Shown: piece after piece, positions 8,461 to 18,134 of the stretch
Numbering within the stretch: the first letter of the stretch is position 1
Layout: the number at the start of each line of letters is the position of its first letter
Origin: Phyllobacterium myrsinacearum
Lineage (GTDB): Bacteria; Pseudomonadota; Alphaproteobacteria; Rhizobiales; Rhizobiaceae
DNA: 64,000 nt
Reading direction: 5' to 3'
Assembly: GCF_014138285.1 (NCBI RefSeq)
Contig: NZ_JACGXN010000008.1
Span: forward strand, 124,001-188,000
Made by a program: the position numbers and the translations under genes
The notes under the pieces: generated by a model
Database searches by the model: none
Told to the model about the DNA's origin: nothing
Seen by the model: only the letters and a program-made list of their open reading frames with translations

Positions 8461-11400
8461 TTATTCGCCCATGGCGATCAGGCTGGCATTGCCGCCTGCA
8501 GCAGCCGTATTGACCGAGACCACCTGTTCCAGCGCAAACCGTGTCAGATACGACGGTCCGCCCGCCTTGGGACCTGTGCCGGAAAGACCCGAGCCTCCGA
8601 AGGGCTGTGTCCCGACAACCGCGCCGATCGTGTTGCGGTTGACATAGACATTGCCGACATCGAGCCGGTCGATGACCTTGGCAACTGTCGCTTCGATGCG
8701 TGTGTGCAGGCCAAAGGTCAGGCCGTAACCGGTCGAGGCGATCTGGTCGAGCACCTTGTCGAGATCCTTGGCCTTCCAGCGTACTACGTGCAGAACCGGC
8801 CCAAAAACCTCTTTTTCCAGTACTTCCGCATGATTGAGTTCGACAATATGCGGGGCAAAGAACAGTCCCTCGTCTGGAGCTGCACCGGCATAGCGAACCT
8901 TCTGGCTCTTGCGCATTGCGGCTATATGGGCAGCGAGCATATCGCGCTGCGCCTGATCGATGATCGGACCGATATCGGTGGACGCCAGCGACGGATCGCC
9001 AAGTGTCAGCTCGCGTGCCGCGCCTTCGATCATTTCGAGCATGTTGTCGGCAATATCTTCCTGCAGGTAGAGGATGCGCAGGGCCGAGCAGCGCTGGCCA
9101 GCGGAGCGGAAGGCGGACATGACAACATCGTCCGCAACCTGTTCCGACAAGGCGGTGGCATCGACGATCATTCCGTTAAGGCCGCCCGTCTCGGCGATCA
9201 GCGGAACGATCGGGCCCTTCTTCGCCGCAAGCGTGCGGTTGATGGCCCAGGCCGTATCGGTCGAGCCGGTGAAGGCAACGCCGGCAATATCCGCGTGGGA
9301 TGTCAGCGCTGCACCAACGGAGCCATCGCCTGGAACATACAGCACCGCATCTTTCGGTACACCCGCTTCGTGCAGGAGCCGGATGGCTTCATAGGCGATC
9401 AGCGGTGTCTGTTCCGCGGGCTTTGCTACAACCGTATTCCCCGCAGCAAGTGCCGCCGTGACCTGCCCCAGGAAAATCGCCAGCGGGAAATTCCATGGGC
9501 TGATGCAGACGAAGGCACCCCGCCCGCGATGGCGCAGTTTGTTGTCTTCGCCTGTCGGACCGGGCATGGCTTTGTCGGCCGCAAACTGACGACGCGCTTC
9601 AGCGGCATAGTAGCGGCAAAAATCCACCGCTTCACGAATCTCGGCAATACCGTCATCAAGCGTCTTGCCGGCTTCACGCGAAAGAAGATCCATCAGCAGA
9701 TCGCGATTGCTTTCCAGAAGGTCCCCCGCCTTTTCCAAAGCCTTGGCGCGGGTTTCAACCGGCACGCGCGACCACGAGACAAAGCTCTTTTTGGCGATGC
9801 CAACCGCTTTTGCCGCTTCATCGGCAGTCGCGAATACCACCGTACCGACAGCTGTACCGTTAACCGGCGAAATCACGTTCTGTGCTTTGCCCGAAGCTTT
9901 CACACCTTCGATCAGCGGCACGGCGCTGACTGTGCGGGACGCCTTGGCAATTCCGCTCAGGAGCGTAGCCAGCTCCTTGCGATCACCAAGCTCAACACCG
10001 GCCGAATTGGTGCGCTTGCCGTAGATTTTGGCGGGCAGAGGGATATGCGGATGGCGATAGCCCCTGCCGTCATTGAGCTTTTCCGCCGGACGCACCAGCA
10101 AATCCGCAATCGGTACATTGCTGTCGCCGACCACCGAGACGAAGGAAGAATTGGCGCCGTTTTCAAGAAGTCGACGAACGAGATAGGCCAGAAGGTCACG
10201 ATAACCGCCAACGGGCGCGTAGATACGGCAGGCGATTTTCTCGTCCTTTTCCGTGATCTGTTTGTACAGGCTTTCACCCATCCCGTGCAGGCGCTGGAAC
10301 TCAAACCCGGTCTTGTCGTCACCGGCCATTTCCAGGATCATGGCGACGGTCAGCGCGTTGTGGGTGGCAAATTGCGGGAATATGCGCGGCCGTGCATCGA
10401 GCATGCGCTTGGCACAGGCCATATAGGACGCGTCGGTTGCGGGCTTGCGGGTAAACACGGGATAATCGGGCAGACCACGCTCCTGTGTCCGCTTCACCTC
10501 CGTATCCCAGTATGCCCCCTTGACCAGACGCACCATCATCTTGCGGTTGTGGCGTGCAGCGAGCCGGTCGATGTGGTCGATTACTTCAAGCGCCCGCTTC
10601 TGATAGGCCTGAATGGCCAGACCGAACCCGTCCCAGCCATCCAGTGACGGATCGGCGAAAACACGGTCGATGACATCAAGCGACAGCTCAAGCCGGTCGG
10701 CTTCTTCGGCATCAACGGTGAAATTGAGATCGTAGGATTTGGCCTTCTGCGCCAGCGCCAGCAGATCCGGTACCAGCTCGGCCATGACCTGATCATGATG
10801 TGTGGCCAGATAACGCGGATGCAGCGCGGAGAGCTTGACGGAAATGCCCATGCGGTCCGGCAGCTTCTTGTTACCCGTTGCACGACCGATCGCATCGATG
10901 GCATCGGAATAGGATTTGAAATAGCCGCGCGCGTCCTTGCGCGTCCGGGCGCCCTCGCCCAGCATATCAAAGGAATGGCGATAGCCCTTGGCTTCGTTCG
11001 AAGCAGCACGCTTCAGCGCATCCTTGATGGTTTCGCCGAGCACGAAGTGGTGGCCGAGATAGCGCATGGCCTGCTTGGTCGCGGTGCGGACAGTAGGAAG
11101 ACCGATGCGCTTGACCAGCGAGGAAATCACTCCTTCCGGCGTCTCACCGGGCTTGATCACTTTGGCGGAGAGACCAAGCGCCCAGGCAGATGCCGATACA
11201 AACCAGGTATCGCCGCTTGGCTCATGCTCTGACCATTTGCCCTGCTTCAGCTTGTCTTCAATCAGCTTGTCCTGTGTTGCGGCATCCGGTACGCGCAGCA
11301 AGGCTTCGGCGAGCACCATCAGGGCCAGACCTTCACGGGTGGAAAGCCCATATTCGCGCAGAAAATCCTCGACACCGCCTATACCGCTGGCTTCCTTGCG

Positions 11401-11553
11401 AATCGTGGCGATATATTTGCTCGCGCGCGCATCGATACGGCGATTGACGTCTTCAGGCAGGGCAATGGTTTTCAGCAGCGATGCAACCAATTGCTGATCA
11501 TCAACAGCATATGGTGCATTAAAATCGTTTGAAGACGGCAACGGTCTGGTCAT
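8461..11553 (-). CDS. putA: Bifunctional proline dehydrogenase / delta-1-pyrroline-5-carboxylate dehydrogenase
   Basis: Oxidises proline to glutamate in two channelled steps using FAD and NAD+. At 1030 residues it is the short rhizobial type: the N-terminal ribbon-helix-helix DNA-binding domain of enterobacterial PutA is missing, so it should not be its own repressor. The proline dehydrogenase barrel covers roughly residues 180-480 ([10 protein letters not shown] and RIYAPVGGY regions visible) and the aldehyde dehydrogenase domain about 540-1000, with catalytic Cys in [10 protein letters not shown] near residue 820. A GGGGAAG ribosome site precedes the ATG. It is divergent from an Lrp-type gene that is the likely proline-responsive activator. 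Confidence 0.95.
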   Translation of the reverse strand: MTRPLPSSNDFNAPYAVDDQQLVASLLKTIALPEDVNRRIDARASKYIATIRKEASGIGGVEDFLREYGLSTREGLALMVLAEALLRVPDAATQDKLIEDKLKQGKWSEHEPSGDTWFVSASAWALGLSAKVIKPGETPEGVISSLVKRIGLPTVRTATKQAMRYLGHHFVLGETIKDALKRAASNEAKGYRHSFDMLGEGARTRKDARGYFKSYSDAIDAIGRATGNKKLPDRMGISVKLSALHPRYLATHHDQVMAELVPDLLALAQKAKSYDLNFTVDAEEADRLELSLDVIDRVFADPSLDGWDGFGLAIQAYQKRALEVIDHIDRLAARHNRKMMVRLVKGAYWDTEVKRTQERGLPDYPVFTRKPATDASYMACAKRMLDARPRIFPQFATHNALTVAMILEMAGDDKTGFEFQRLHGMGESLYKQITEKDEKIACRIYAPVGGYRDLLAYLVRRLLENGANSSFVSVVGDSNVPIADLLVRPAEKLNDGRGYRHPHIPLPAKIYGKRTNSAGVELGDRKELATLLSGIAKASRTVSAVPLIEGVKASGKAQNVISPVNGTAVGTVVFATADEAAKAVGIAKKSFVSWSRVPVETRAKALEKAGDLLESNRDLLMDLLSREAGKTLDDGIAEIREAVDFCRYYAAEARRQFAADKAMPGPTGEDNKLRHRGRGAFVCISPWNFPLAIFLGQVTAALAAGNTVVAKPAEQTPLIAYEAIRLLHEAGVPKDAVLYVPGDGSVGAALTSHADIAGVAFTGSTDTAWAINRTLAAKKGPIVPLIAETGGLNGMIVDATALSEQVADDVVMSAFRSAGQRCSALRILYLQEDIADNMLEMIEGAARELTLGDPSLASTDIGPIIDQAQRDMLAAHIAAMRKSQKVRYAGAAPDEGLFFAPHIVELNHAEVLEKEVFGPVLHVVRWKAKDLDKVLDQIASTGYGLTFGLHTRIEATVAKVIDRLDVGNVYVNRNTIGAVVGTQPFGGSGLSGTGPKAGGPSYLTRFALEQVVSVNTAAAGGNASLIAMGE

Positions 11554-11595
11554 CAGGCTTCCCCTTATTGATTTTTCCCATATAATCTATTCCAC

Positions 11596-11612
11596 TTGGT
11601 TATTCTCACCAA
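11596..11612. promoter_or_regulatory. Candidate Lrp-type operator between putA and putR
   Basis: The dyad TTGGT-N7-ACCAA sits in the 110-bp divergent promoter region, 43 bases upstream of putA and 51 upstream of the regulator. Its size and symmetry suit an Lrp/AsnC dimer site. Not compared with other genomes. Confidence 0.4.
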
Positions 11613-11663
11613 TGAACGCTCCTGTGGCAGCGTAAAAAACTAAAAATACGGGGTGTTTTAGAA

Positions 11664-12125
11664 ATGAAAAATTTGGACAGCTTGGACCGGCGCATTTTGC
11701 GCGAGCTGCAGAAGGACGGACGGCTCTCCAACACCGAATTATCCGAGCGTATCAGCCTTTCCCAAACAGCCACCACAGAGCGGGTGAAGCGCCTGACGAG
11801 GGATGGCTATATTCTTGGCTACACCGCCAGACTGTCGCCGAAAAAGCTCGACCGTGCAATGCTGGTCTTTGTCGAAATCAAGCTGGATCGCACCACGCCT
11901 GATGTTTTCGCGACCTTTGCTGCAGCAACGCGCCGCAACCCCGATGTCATGGAATGCCACATGGTTGCCGGTGGTTTCGACTACCTGATCAAGGCGCGCG
12001 TCGCTGACATGGAGCATTATCGGCGTTTCCTCTCCGACGCGCTGCTTTCACTGCCGGGGGTGCGCGAGACACACACCTATGCGGTCATGGAAGAAGTCAA
12101 GGAAACGACACACCTGCCAGTCTAA
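11664..12125 (+). CDS. putR: Lrp/AsnC family regulator, likely proline-responsive activator of putA
   Basis: 153 residues: an N-terminal helix-turn-helix (LSNTELSERISLSQTATTERVKRL, about residues 21-44) and a C-terminal RAM/AsnC ligand-binding domain. Lrp-family regulators placed divergently to putA activate it in response to proline in Agrobacterium (PutR) and other alphaproteobacteria, so the name follows from position rather than from diagnostic residues. It would probably also repress itself through the shared intergenic region. Confidence 0.8.
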   Translation: MKNLDSLDRRILRELQKDGRLSNTELSERISLSQTATTERVKRLTRDGYILGYTARLSPKKLDRAMLVFVEIKLDRTTPDVFATFAAATRRNPDVMECHMVAGGFDYLIKARVADMEHYRRFLSDALLSLPGVRETHTYAVMEEVKETTHLPV

Positions 12126-12306
12126 GCAATCTGCAACCGGATACGCATCTTCATACAACTCCCCGTTCGTTGCCGAACCGGAATAACTCCATCATCAATG
12201 GACGTGTTGAGGACAAAAGCAACGGCACCGGGCCAGCGGTGTATCGGAGGAGATTGGCTGCTCCGACTGTGGCATCAGCCATGCTCTCGACTTTGGAGGT
12301 GACAAG

Positions 12307-12393
12307 ATGTGGTTTAGGCCCTTCAGCATCACCCTGGAAATGAAACGGATCCGGAATCGCTGGCAAGTGATCCTCCGGATCCAATTCATGTAA
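12307..12393 (+). CDS. Candidate 28-residue small protein
   Basis: In the 340-bp gap between putR and the DUF2333 gene, a strong GGAGG lies seven bases before an ATG opening a 28-codon frame. The peptide is very basic and rich in aromatic and beta-branched residues (it begins MWFRPFSIT and ends with ILRIQFM). A GC hairpin follows 14 bases after the stop, as a terminator would. No family recognised. The rest of the gap (12126-12300) may be its promoter and leader or a small RNA. An overlapping antisense frame at 12151-12426 has no ribosome site and is less likely. Confidence 0.4.
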   Translation: MWFRPFSITLEMKRIRNRWQVILRIQFM

Positions 12394-12406
12394 CAGGAAA
12401 GAGGGT

Positions 12407-12422
12407 GGGCGAAAGCTCGCCC
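12407..12422. terminator. Short GC hairpin after the small frame
   Basis: GGGCGA-AAGC-TCGCCC is a perfect 6-bp stem with a four-base loop between the plus-strand small frame and the minus-strand DUF2333 gene. It lacks a T tract; possibly a shared terminator for the two converging transcripts. Confidence 0.4.
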
Positions 12423-12465
12423 TCACTCCAAGGCAAAGTATAGCATTTTACCTGATCAAGTCTAC

Positions 12466-13590
12466 TTATTGCTGCAAAACCTGCTTGATATCAATCAGAT
12501 TGGAACGCACGCGCAGAATATAGAAACCCATGGTTGTCAGGTGGTTGGGCAACAACCATCCGCCCTCGCTGCCATTGGCGATGATCCACGGCCTGATGTT
12601 GAGCGCTGAGCGCAACTGCCCGTCCATACCATCCCACAGCGGTGTCAGGTGCTTCTCCTGCAGGACCTGCTTGAAGTCCACCTGCGCCGCGTTCATCAGG
12701 CCGTAGTAAGCATAAAGCTGACCGTAGGCGAACCAGAACCGGTCATCGGCGCGGGTATCGAACCAGCCGTAATTGTTGTTCTCGGAACGGTCCTTCAGGA
12801 TGGCCGAAGTGGCACCTATATCATTGGCGATACGGTCAATGAACTGGATGAGGTTGTCGGCCCGCGCATCAAAGATTGCGTTGCAGGTTTCGAGTTTCGA
12901 ATTGAACGACCTGAGATCTTTCACCGCTGAACGATAATAGCTCGGTGTCGGTGTCTTTGGACCGAACGGATTCAGGCCAAAATACCAGGCATCCTCGGTG
13001 AACTGCAGATTGCCGCGAGCTTTCTGCAGATCGCCGTCGATCTGCGAGGTTCCGCGAACGCGGCCAAGCGTGTCAACGAGTTCGACGCCCGTGCGCCGGA
13101 CAGCAGAATTGATACCACGCTGGAAAGCCGCCTTGTTGTCAAGGAATGGCGTGTCGTCCCATGATATGCCGAAGAAACCGAGTTTGAACAGCAGCATGGA
13201 TGATATCCAGGCATTCTGGTTGACGTTGAAATCGGTCAGATCGGCTGTGACCTCGACCACGGCCGATCGGGCGCAGCTCTTGGGTGCCGCATCAGCCGCT
13301 TGCGCCGGCACGGGTTCACCGGCGGCAACCTCGCGCTTTTCGAAATTGTAGGCAGCGACATAATCCGGATTGAAGTTGGTCCAGACCTGTGTGACCCAGA
13401 AGAAATAGCCATAAAGCCCGATCCAGAGGATCACAAACGCTCCGACGACGGTCTTCAGAATCCAGCCCCGCTGGGTGTACCATCTGCCTGCCCACAGGAA
13501 CGGCCAAAGGACGATCCCGACCGCATAACCGATGCCGCGTCCGATCAGGTAGAAAATCCGGCTGAAGAAGTTAATCACGGGATCGAGCAT
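12466..13590 (-). CDS. DUF2333 family membrane-anchored protein
   Basis: 374 residues. Two hydrophobic stretches near the N-terminus (about 10-35 and 45-68) anchor it in the inner membrane; the remaining 300 residues should be periplasmic. The sequence fits the uncharacterised DUF2333 family. Last gene of a five-gene minus-strand operon starting at 19222; it begins 12 bases after the stop of the preceding gene. Function unknown. As the only clearly membrane-embedded member it is the likely envelope anchor for whatever the operon builds. Confidence 0.75.
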   Translation of the reverse strand: MLDPVINFFSRIFYLIGRGIGYAVGIVLWPFLWAGRWYTQRGWILKTVVGAFVILWIGLYGYFFWVTQVWTNFNPDYVAAYNFEKREVAAGEPVPAQAADAAPKSCARSAVVEVTADLTDFNVNQNAWISSMLLFKLGFFGISWDDTPFLDNKAAFQRGINSAVRRTGVELVDTLGRVRGTSQIDGDLQKARGNLQFTEDAWYFGLNPFGPKTPTPSYYRSAVKDLRSFNSKLETCNAIFDARADNLIQFIDRIANDIGATSAILKDRSENNNYGWFDTRADDRFWFAYGQLYAYYGLMNAAQVDFKQVLQEKHLTPLWDGMDGQLRSALNIRPWIIANGSEGGWLLPNHLTTMGFYILRVRSNLIDIKQVLQQ

Positions 13591-13602
13591 TGTGCATCCT
13601 TG

Positions 13603-14889
13603 CTAGGAGGTGAGACCGTAGAGCCGCTTCCGCAGCCCTTCCTTGTCCTTCAAATAGGTTGTTTTGAGTATATCGACAACGTGTTCCTGATAGGCAGGGT
13701 TCCAGCGGCCGTAATCGGCGTAGAAACCCTGCTTGTTGAAGACATAGCGCGACAGGAAATCCCATGGGACAAAATCACTGATCAGCTGATTAACCAGCCA
13801 CGCATCGGGATGGCGCGGGAGCGCCCGTACCACGAGAAAACGGCGTACCGGATCGATCTCGGACAGGTTGATTTGGCCCGTCTGGGCGATTTCGCGTTTG
13901 ACGGCATTCAGGAACGGCCACGTCCCGTCATGATTGATCAGGCTGGCATTGGCATGGATCCAGGTCTGCAGCCAGATGCGGTCAATGCCTGCAAGGTTCC
14001 GCTCCGGCTCAAGTGTCTGGATGAGATGGCGGATAATCATCTCGCCGCGGTTTTCCAGATAGCCGGATTGTTCGACCCAGGATGCGCGCGGCAACTCGAT
14101 GCGACCGGTCGAAACAAGAAACTGGAACACCTGATCGGCGTCCTTGATGGAGATGTAATTGACCTGCCATGGGCGTGAACGCCGAAAACCCGGCGCCGAG
14201 GGATCGCCGATGACCGTGGTCGTATTGTCATCGACAAAAATATAGACGCCGCCGAAATGGCTGGTCCAGAAAGCGCTGTGCCGGAAGACCACCTTGTCCG
14301 GAACCAGCGAATTCTCGCGGATATCACCAGTTACCTTTGCAAGCTCCACCATGCGGTTGAGCAGGTCATTGTTGCGCCACGTGTTCGGTTCGTTTTGCAG
14401 CTTGTCTACCAGCAAGCGCAGTTCTGCCGCTTGCCCCATGACATTTTCTGCGGACAGGACGCGGAATTCGACCTGATTGATCGAAAGCAGATCCTCTATG
14501 TCGTTGACGATGGAAACCGTATCCTCGATCTCACCGTAGATCACATCCTTGATCGTCAACGCATTGATCGCCCGCGCATTGCTGCTGAAGAACTCGTACA
14601 TCAACTGGGATGTGTTGGAGAACTGCGTGTGGACAACCGGAAGCACTGCCTGATCCGGTGTGAGTATAATGAACCGCCGGTTCACGCCGTTCGGATCGAG
14701 ATAGGACGGGTCTTTCAGTTCGGTGGCGATCTCAGGCGAAAAGCCAGTTCGATCAATGTCGAACTGCTTGAGTTTCGTTGCCTTGAAGCCAAATGCCGTC
14801 AGAGCCCGGTTATACCGCTCGATCAGATGCGGCTGGTCGATTGTCAGAAGACGCCCGTAAATCAACTCGTTCTCATAGAGAAGGTCCAT
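13603..14889 (-). CDS. Conserved protein of unknown function, DUF6638-like
   Basis: 428 residues, no signal peptide or membrane segment, mixed helical and strand content. I believe this corresponds to the DUF6638 family found next to AAA ATPases in rhizobia, but that is from memory and not secure. The frame is open 61 codons further upstream, but that extension runs through an inverted-repeat element and is unlikely to be coding; the ATG at 14889 follows AGAGGGGG, which is itself the end of the repeat. Fourth gene of the five-gene operon, separated from the AAA ATPase by the repeat. Confidence 0.6.
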   Translation of the reverse strand: MDLLYENELIYGRLLTIDQPHLIERYNRALTAFGFKATKLKQFDIDRTGFSPEIATELKDPSYLDPNGVNRRFIILTPDQAVLPVVHTQFSNTSQLMYEFFSSNARAINALTIKDVIYGEIEDTVSIVNDIEDLLSINQVEFRVLSAENVMGQAAELRLLVDKLQNEPNTWRNNDLLNRMVELAKVTGDIRENSLVPDKVVFRHSAFWTSHFGGVYIFVDDNTTTVIGDPSAPGFRRSRPWQVNYISIKDADQVFQFLVSTGRIELPRASWVEQSGYLENRGEMIIRHLIQTLEPERNLAGIDRIWLQTWIHANASLINHDGTWPFLNAVKREIAQTGQINLSEIDPVRRFLVVRALPRHPDAWLVNQLISDFVPWDFLSRYVFNKQGFYADYGRWNPAYQEHVVDILKTTYLKDKEGLRKRLYGLTS

Positions 14890-14892
14890 GCT

Positions 14893-15047
14893 AACCCCCT
14901 CTGCCCCGACGGGCATCTCCCCCACAAAGGGGGAGATATCGGCATCGACAGTTGCGCCAACCTTGCAACGGCAAAGATTGATTGAAACGGCCATGACGGC
15001 TGTTCTCTCCCCTTGTGGAGGAGATGGGTGACAGCCCATAGGGGGGT
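14893..15047. repeat. Intergenic inverted-repeat (RIME/MITE-like) element
   Basis: The left arm (about 14893-14936) and the right arm (15003-15047) are imperfect inverted copies of about 44 bp: ACCCCCCT-like ends followed by ATCTCC(C)CCACAA. Each arm also contains a smaller palindrome (TCTCCCCC...GGGGGAGA). Such palindromic mosaic elements are scattered between genes in rhizobial genomes. Here the element splits two operon genes and its left end supplies the GGGGG ribosome-binding sequence of the downstream gene. Confidence 0.7.
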
Positions 15048-15059
15048 GCAAACAGGAGA

Positions 15060-16970
15060 CTATGCATCCCACTGCCCCCGGGCCTTCAAGGCTTCCACTT
15101 CCTTGATTGCCCGTTCACGCAGGCGCGCATCGCGGACAATCTTTTCAACGGCAGCATCGTCTGACTTGTCGGCATAGCGGAATTCCGAATCCGCATAACG
15201 GTTGGTTTCCTGCAGCACCATTTCCATCGTGAAGGGCTTGCGCAGTTCCTCGACCATCGCCTTCTTCTCATCATAGGGCTTGTGCATGAACGTCTCGGGC
15301 TTTTCAAACCATTCATCCGGCAGTTCGATGTCCATGGCGCGCATCTTGATCGCATCCGTAACATTTTTGATGGCGCGGCCGGTGAAGCGGGGTTCGCGCT
15401 CCTTGATCATATGCAGATAGGTGCCGATATCAGCGAGCGTTTCCGGCTCGCCGTTCTCACCAATGAAGCGCTCATAGACAGCCTTCAATCCGTCTTCCTG
15501 CGGCTTTGACAGCTGGTCATAGGCGGCATCCACCGCACGTTCGATCTGCTGATCCTCGAACAGCTTGTGTTCGCCGAGCGGAATCCTGTGATTCTTGCCC
15601 GCCAGCAACGCGAAAATGTCGATGTAGTCGTTTCGCGTCTGTGGTCCGTCAACGAGCCAGCGCGCGCCAGCGCGTTGGCGCAACGCATCGTCGACATTTT
15701 CCGGATAGTTGGAAAACATGCCGAATGAACAATTGCCGCGCACCACCGTGGATGCACCGGCAAACGCTTCCATCAGCACGCCAGTAATTTCCTGCTGACC
15801 TGCGGAAGCGCGGTCGTCGGAACGCCGCGCAGCAACCTGATCGATATCATCGATGGTTCCAAAACCGATCACGCGCGGATTGAGCACGTTGTTGACGAAC
15901 TGACGGCAGTTCTGGCCCGACTTGCCCTGATAGGAAGAAATCTGGTCGACACCGAAATTCTCATAATGGAAGGCATAACCTGCCACCTGACAATAATCAT
16001 TGACGAGACCGGCAATCATCTGGATCAGCGTTGTCTTCCCGGTACCGGGCGCGCCATCGCCGATGAAAGTGAACAAAAAGCCGCCCAGCTCGACGAAGGG
16101 ATTAAGCTGGCGGTCAAAATCATAGGCCATCAGCATTTTTGAAAGCTTCAATGCCTGATACTTCGCAATGTGGTTGCCGACGACTTCACTGGGCTTTTTG
16201 AAGGTCATGACGAGTGGCGTACGTTTCTTGCCCGGCGCCACATCGAAACCGTCAAGCGTGAAATCATCGCTGTCGAGACGCAGATGCGTGTCTTCAAAGC
16301 TGCCGAGCCCGTCAAACCGTCCCTTGCGTTGCAACAACCCTTCAATGGCGGCAGCGGCGTAGGCCTTTGCACGAGCCAGCATGGTCTGTTCATCGGCCGC
16401 ACCGGCAATTGTCCGGTCCAACCCGCCAATGACAGATTTCAGTGCGTCCTGCGCCGTATCGAAATTGAATTCCGGTGCCGTCACATCATTGGCTGCCTGG
16501 GTATCCGCTTCGATCAGTTGCGAAAGATAGGCTGCAAGTGCAAAGGCGGACACGTAGGCAGCCGCAGACAAGAGCTTTTTGAAATGGCTAGCATCTTCAC
16601 CCTGCAAGGGCGTTGACGCGTTGCGCGCCAGAAGATTTTCCAGATCGCTTTGGCGGCCAAAAACATCGGCAACGGCCAGTGCCACGGCAACACCGCGCCG
16701 TGCCCGGAAAAGCAGTGTGTGCTGGGCGATGGACAGCATTTGATCGTCAGGACGCACGGACTGGATGGTCTTTGTCAGGTCCACTTCACGCGTAGAGCGC
16801 AGACCGCCTGTCGAAACCGTCGAGACAAACCGCCGCCCGGTACCGGCAATCTCGGTTCCGGATTTGCTCTCGCCCGTCTCCAGCACCACAAAGCGCGTCA
16901 CCAGTGCCTGTGCCACAGGCAGATGCTTCGCTATGTCCTTTTCGTCAATGGTGGTCAAACCGACATCCAT
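15060..16970 (-). CDS. AAA family ATPase of an uncharacterised operon
   Basis: 636 residues. The N-terminal 290 residues are helical and not recognisable. The AAA module follows: Walker A GAPGTGKT at 306-313, Walker B-like VIGFGTIDDID at about 367-377, then sensor and C-terminal helical regions to about 560. The Walker B sequence is preceded by a small residue string rather than the usual four hydrophobics. A GGGGAG ribosome site lies seven bases before the ATG. Third gene of the operon, 12 bases after the preceding stop. The ATPase presumably remodels or assembles partners encoded beside it; MoxR-type chaperones with co-transcribed unknowns are the nearest analogy, by architecture only. Confidence 0.8.
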   Translation of the reverse strand: MDVGLTTIDEKDIAKHLPVAQALVTRFVVLETGESKSGTEIAGTGRRFVSTVSTGGLRSTREVDLTKTIQSVRPDDQMLSIAQHTLLFRARRGVAVALAVADVFGRQSDLENLLARNASTPLQGEDASHFKKLLSAAAYVSAFALAAYLSQLIEADTQAANDVTAPEFNFDTAQDALKSVIGGLDRTIAGAADEQTMLARAKAYAAAAIEGLLQRKGRFDGLGSFEDTHLRLDSDDFTLDGFDVAPGKKRTPLVMTFKKPSEVVGNHIAKYQALKLSKMLMAYDFDRQLNPFVELGGFLFTFIGDGAPGTGKTTLIQMIAGLVNDYCQVAGYAFHYENFGVDQISSYQGKSGQNCRQFVNNVLNPRVIGFGTIDDIDQVAARRSDDRASAGQQEITGVLMEAFAGASTVVRGNCSFGMFSNYPENVDDALRQRAGARWLVDGPQTRNDYIDIFALLAGKNHRIPLGEHKLFEDQQIERAVDAAYDQLSKPQEDGLKAVYERFIGENGEPETLADIGTYLHMIKEREPRFTGRAIKNVTDAIKMRAMDIELPDEWFEKPETFMHKPYDEKKAMVEELRKPFTMEMVLQETNRYADSEFRYADKSDDAAVEKIVRDARLRERAIKEVEALKARGQWDA

Positions 16971-16982
16971 GATTGCGCTCCC

Positions 16983-18134
16983 CTAAATGTCGCTAATGAC
17001 CTGGCCATTGGACAGGATATGGGTTTTGAATCCGCTGAAAACGCGGGTCGCCTCACCGGAGGCATACAGGGCCTGATAGGCTTCGTGCGGCACGAGTGCG
17101 TGCTGCTCGTAGCTGCTGACGCCCTGACGGGCCGCCTCCAGATCATCCGTATTGATGTAGAATTCCTCACGCGACGGCTCCGATGACCAGAGCCCGCGTT
17201 TTCCCGGCCGTTCCGCCTTCGAGAAGACTTCCTGCATGGTCCACGTCAGAAGCCAGGCATCTTCCGGTTTGCGGACGCGCTCCAGCACATCTGAGACCTT
17301 CTGGTTATGCTCGGTAATTCCCGCCGTGTAGAAAGGCCCAAGAACCACGCGCCGCAACTGCTTCGGATGCAGTTCAGGGAAATCATTGTCGAGACTGGTC
17401 GCTATCGTTATCGGCGAGAGCGAATAGGCCGAATTCTTGGCGGCGAAATCATCAAAGCGGCGCGCCAGCTCCGGATTGAGCAATCCGCCCACCGGCAGCG
17501 GTATCCGTACATTGGGATTGAGCTTGCCATCTTTGCCGACAAGGGTCTCCACGAGATTCTCCGACGAATCCTCGATGATTGCCATGTAGATCAGCGGCAG
17601 GTTGGACGCCCCGTCAAACGCCCCCCAATGCACCACATAGAGTGGCCGCATCGTCTTGGGGTTGACCGAAACGCGGATGGTCACTGGCAGGATGAAGGGT
17701 GAAAAAACCTCGCCCTGTTCCACGGCTTCAAGATAGATCCGCTCGGCCATCGACCGCTGCAGATCGCGTGGGAATTCGCGGTGCCGCAGGATGAAATCAG
17801 CCATTTCGTTGCGGAGCGCCGCCGCCGGTGGAATGGCTGCCAGCCGGGATTTCGTGTCCTTCTTGTCGTTTTCCAGTTCCAGCACGTTCTGGAAAACCGG
17901 AAAACCGCTTTCCGCACGCGAAATCTGGAACCGGTCGGTGAAACCGATCCGGTTGCGCCAGCATTCGAACGAAGCCTCCAGCCGCCGCAGATATTCCGAT
18001 ACGGTTTGCGCGACAAGATCGTGCTTGTAGAGCGGGGACTGCTGGTTGTTGAGAAAGATCTCCAGCCCGTCCAGTGCAGCACGTATCGCGCCGAAATAAC
18101 GTTCGGCGGCCGTCAGGTCAGCATTCTGCACCAT
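16983..18134 (-). CDS. Hypothetical protein in AAA ATPase operon
   Basis: 383 residues, soluble, no signal peptide. Residues 1-150 look helical; the middle has a beta-rich stretch (VTIRVSVNPKTMRPLYVVHW). No family recognised. Its ATG shares a base with the stop of the coiled-coil gene (TAATG), so the two are translationally coupled and probably made in fixed proportion. Second gene of the operon. Confidence 0.6.
   Translation of the reverse strand: MVQNADLTAAERYFGAIRAALDGLEIFLNNQQSPLYKHDLVAQTVSEYLRRLEASFECWRNRIGFTDRFQISRAESGFPVFQNVLELENDKKDTKSRLAAIPPAAALRNEMADFILRHREFPRDLQRSMAERIYLEAVEQGEVFSPFILPVTIRVSVNPKTMRPLYVVHWGAFDGASNLPLIYMAIIEDSSENLVETLVGKDGKLNPNVRIPLPVGGLLNPELARRFDDFAAKNSAYSLSPITIATSLDNDFPELHPKQLRRVVLGPFYTAGITEHNQKVSDVLERVRKPEDAWLLTWTMQEVFSKAERPGKRGLWSSEPSREEFYINTDDLEAARQGVSSYEQHALVPHEAYQALYASGEATRVFSGFKTHILSNGQVISDI

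Noticed and set aside
8401-10647. Plus-strand open frame of 748 codons opposite putA
   Set aside because: It lies entirely antisense to the clear putA reading frame, has no family resemblance, and long antisense frames are common in GC-rich genes with biased third positions.
12151-12426. Minus-strand frame of 91 codons in the putR-DUF2333 gap
   Set aside because: No Shine-Dalgarno, no family, and it overlaps the better supported plus-strand small frame.
14890-15072. N-terminal extension of the DUF6638-like gene through the repeat
   Set aside because: The 61 extra residues translate the inverted-repeat element and look unlike protein; the ATG at 14889 has its own ribosome site.
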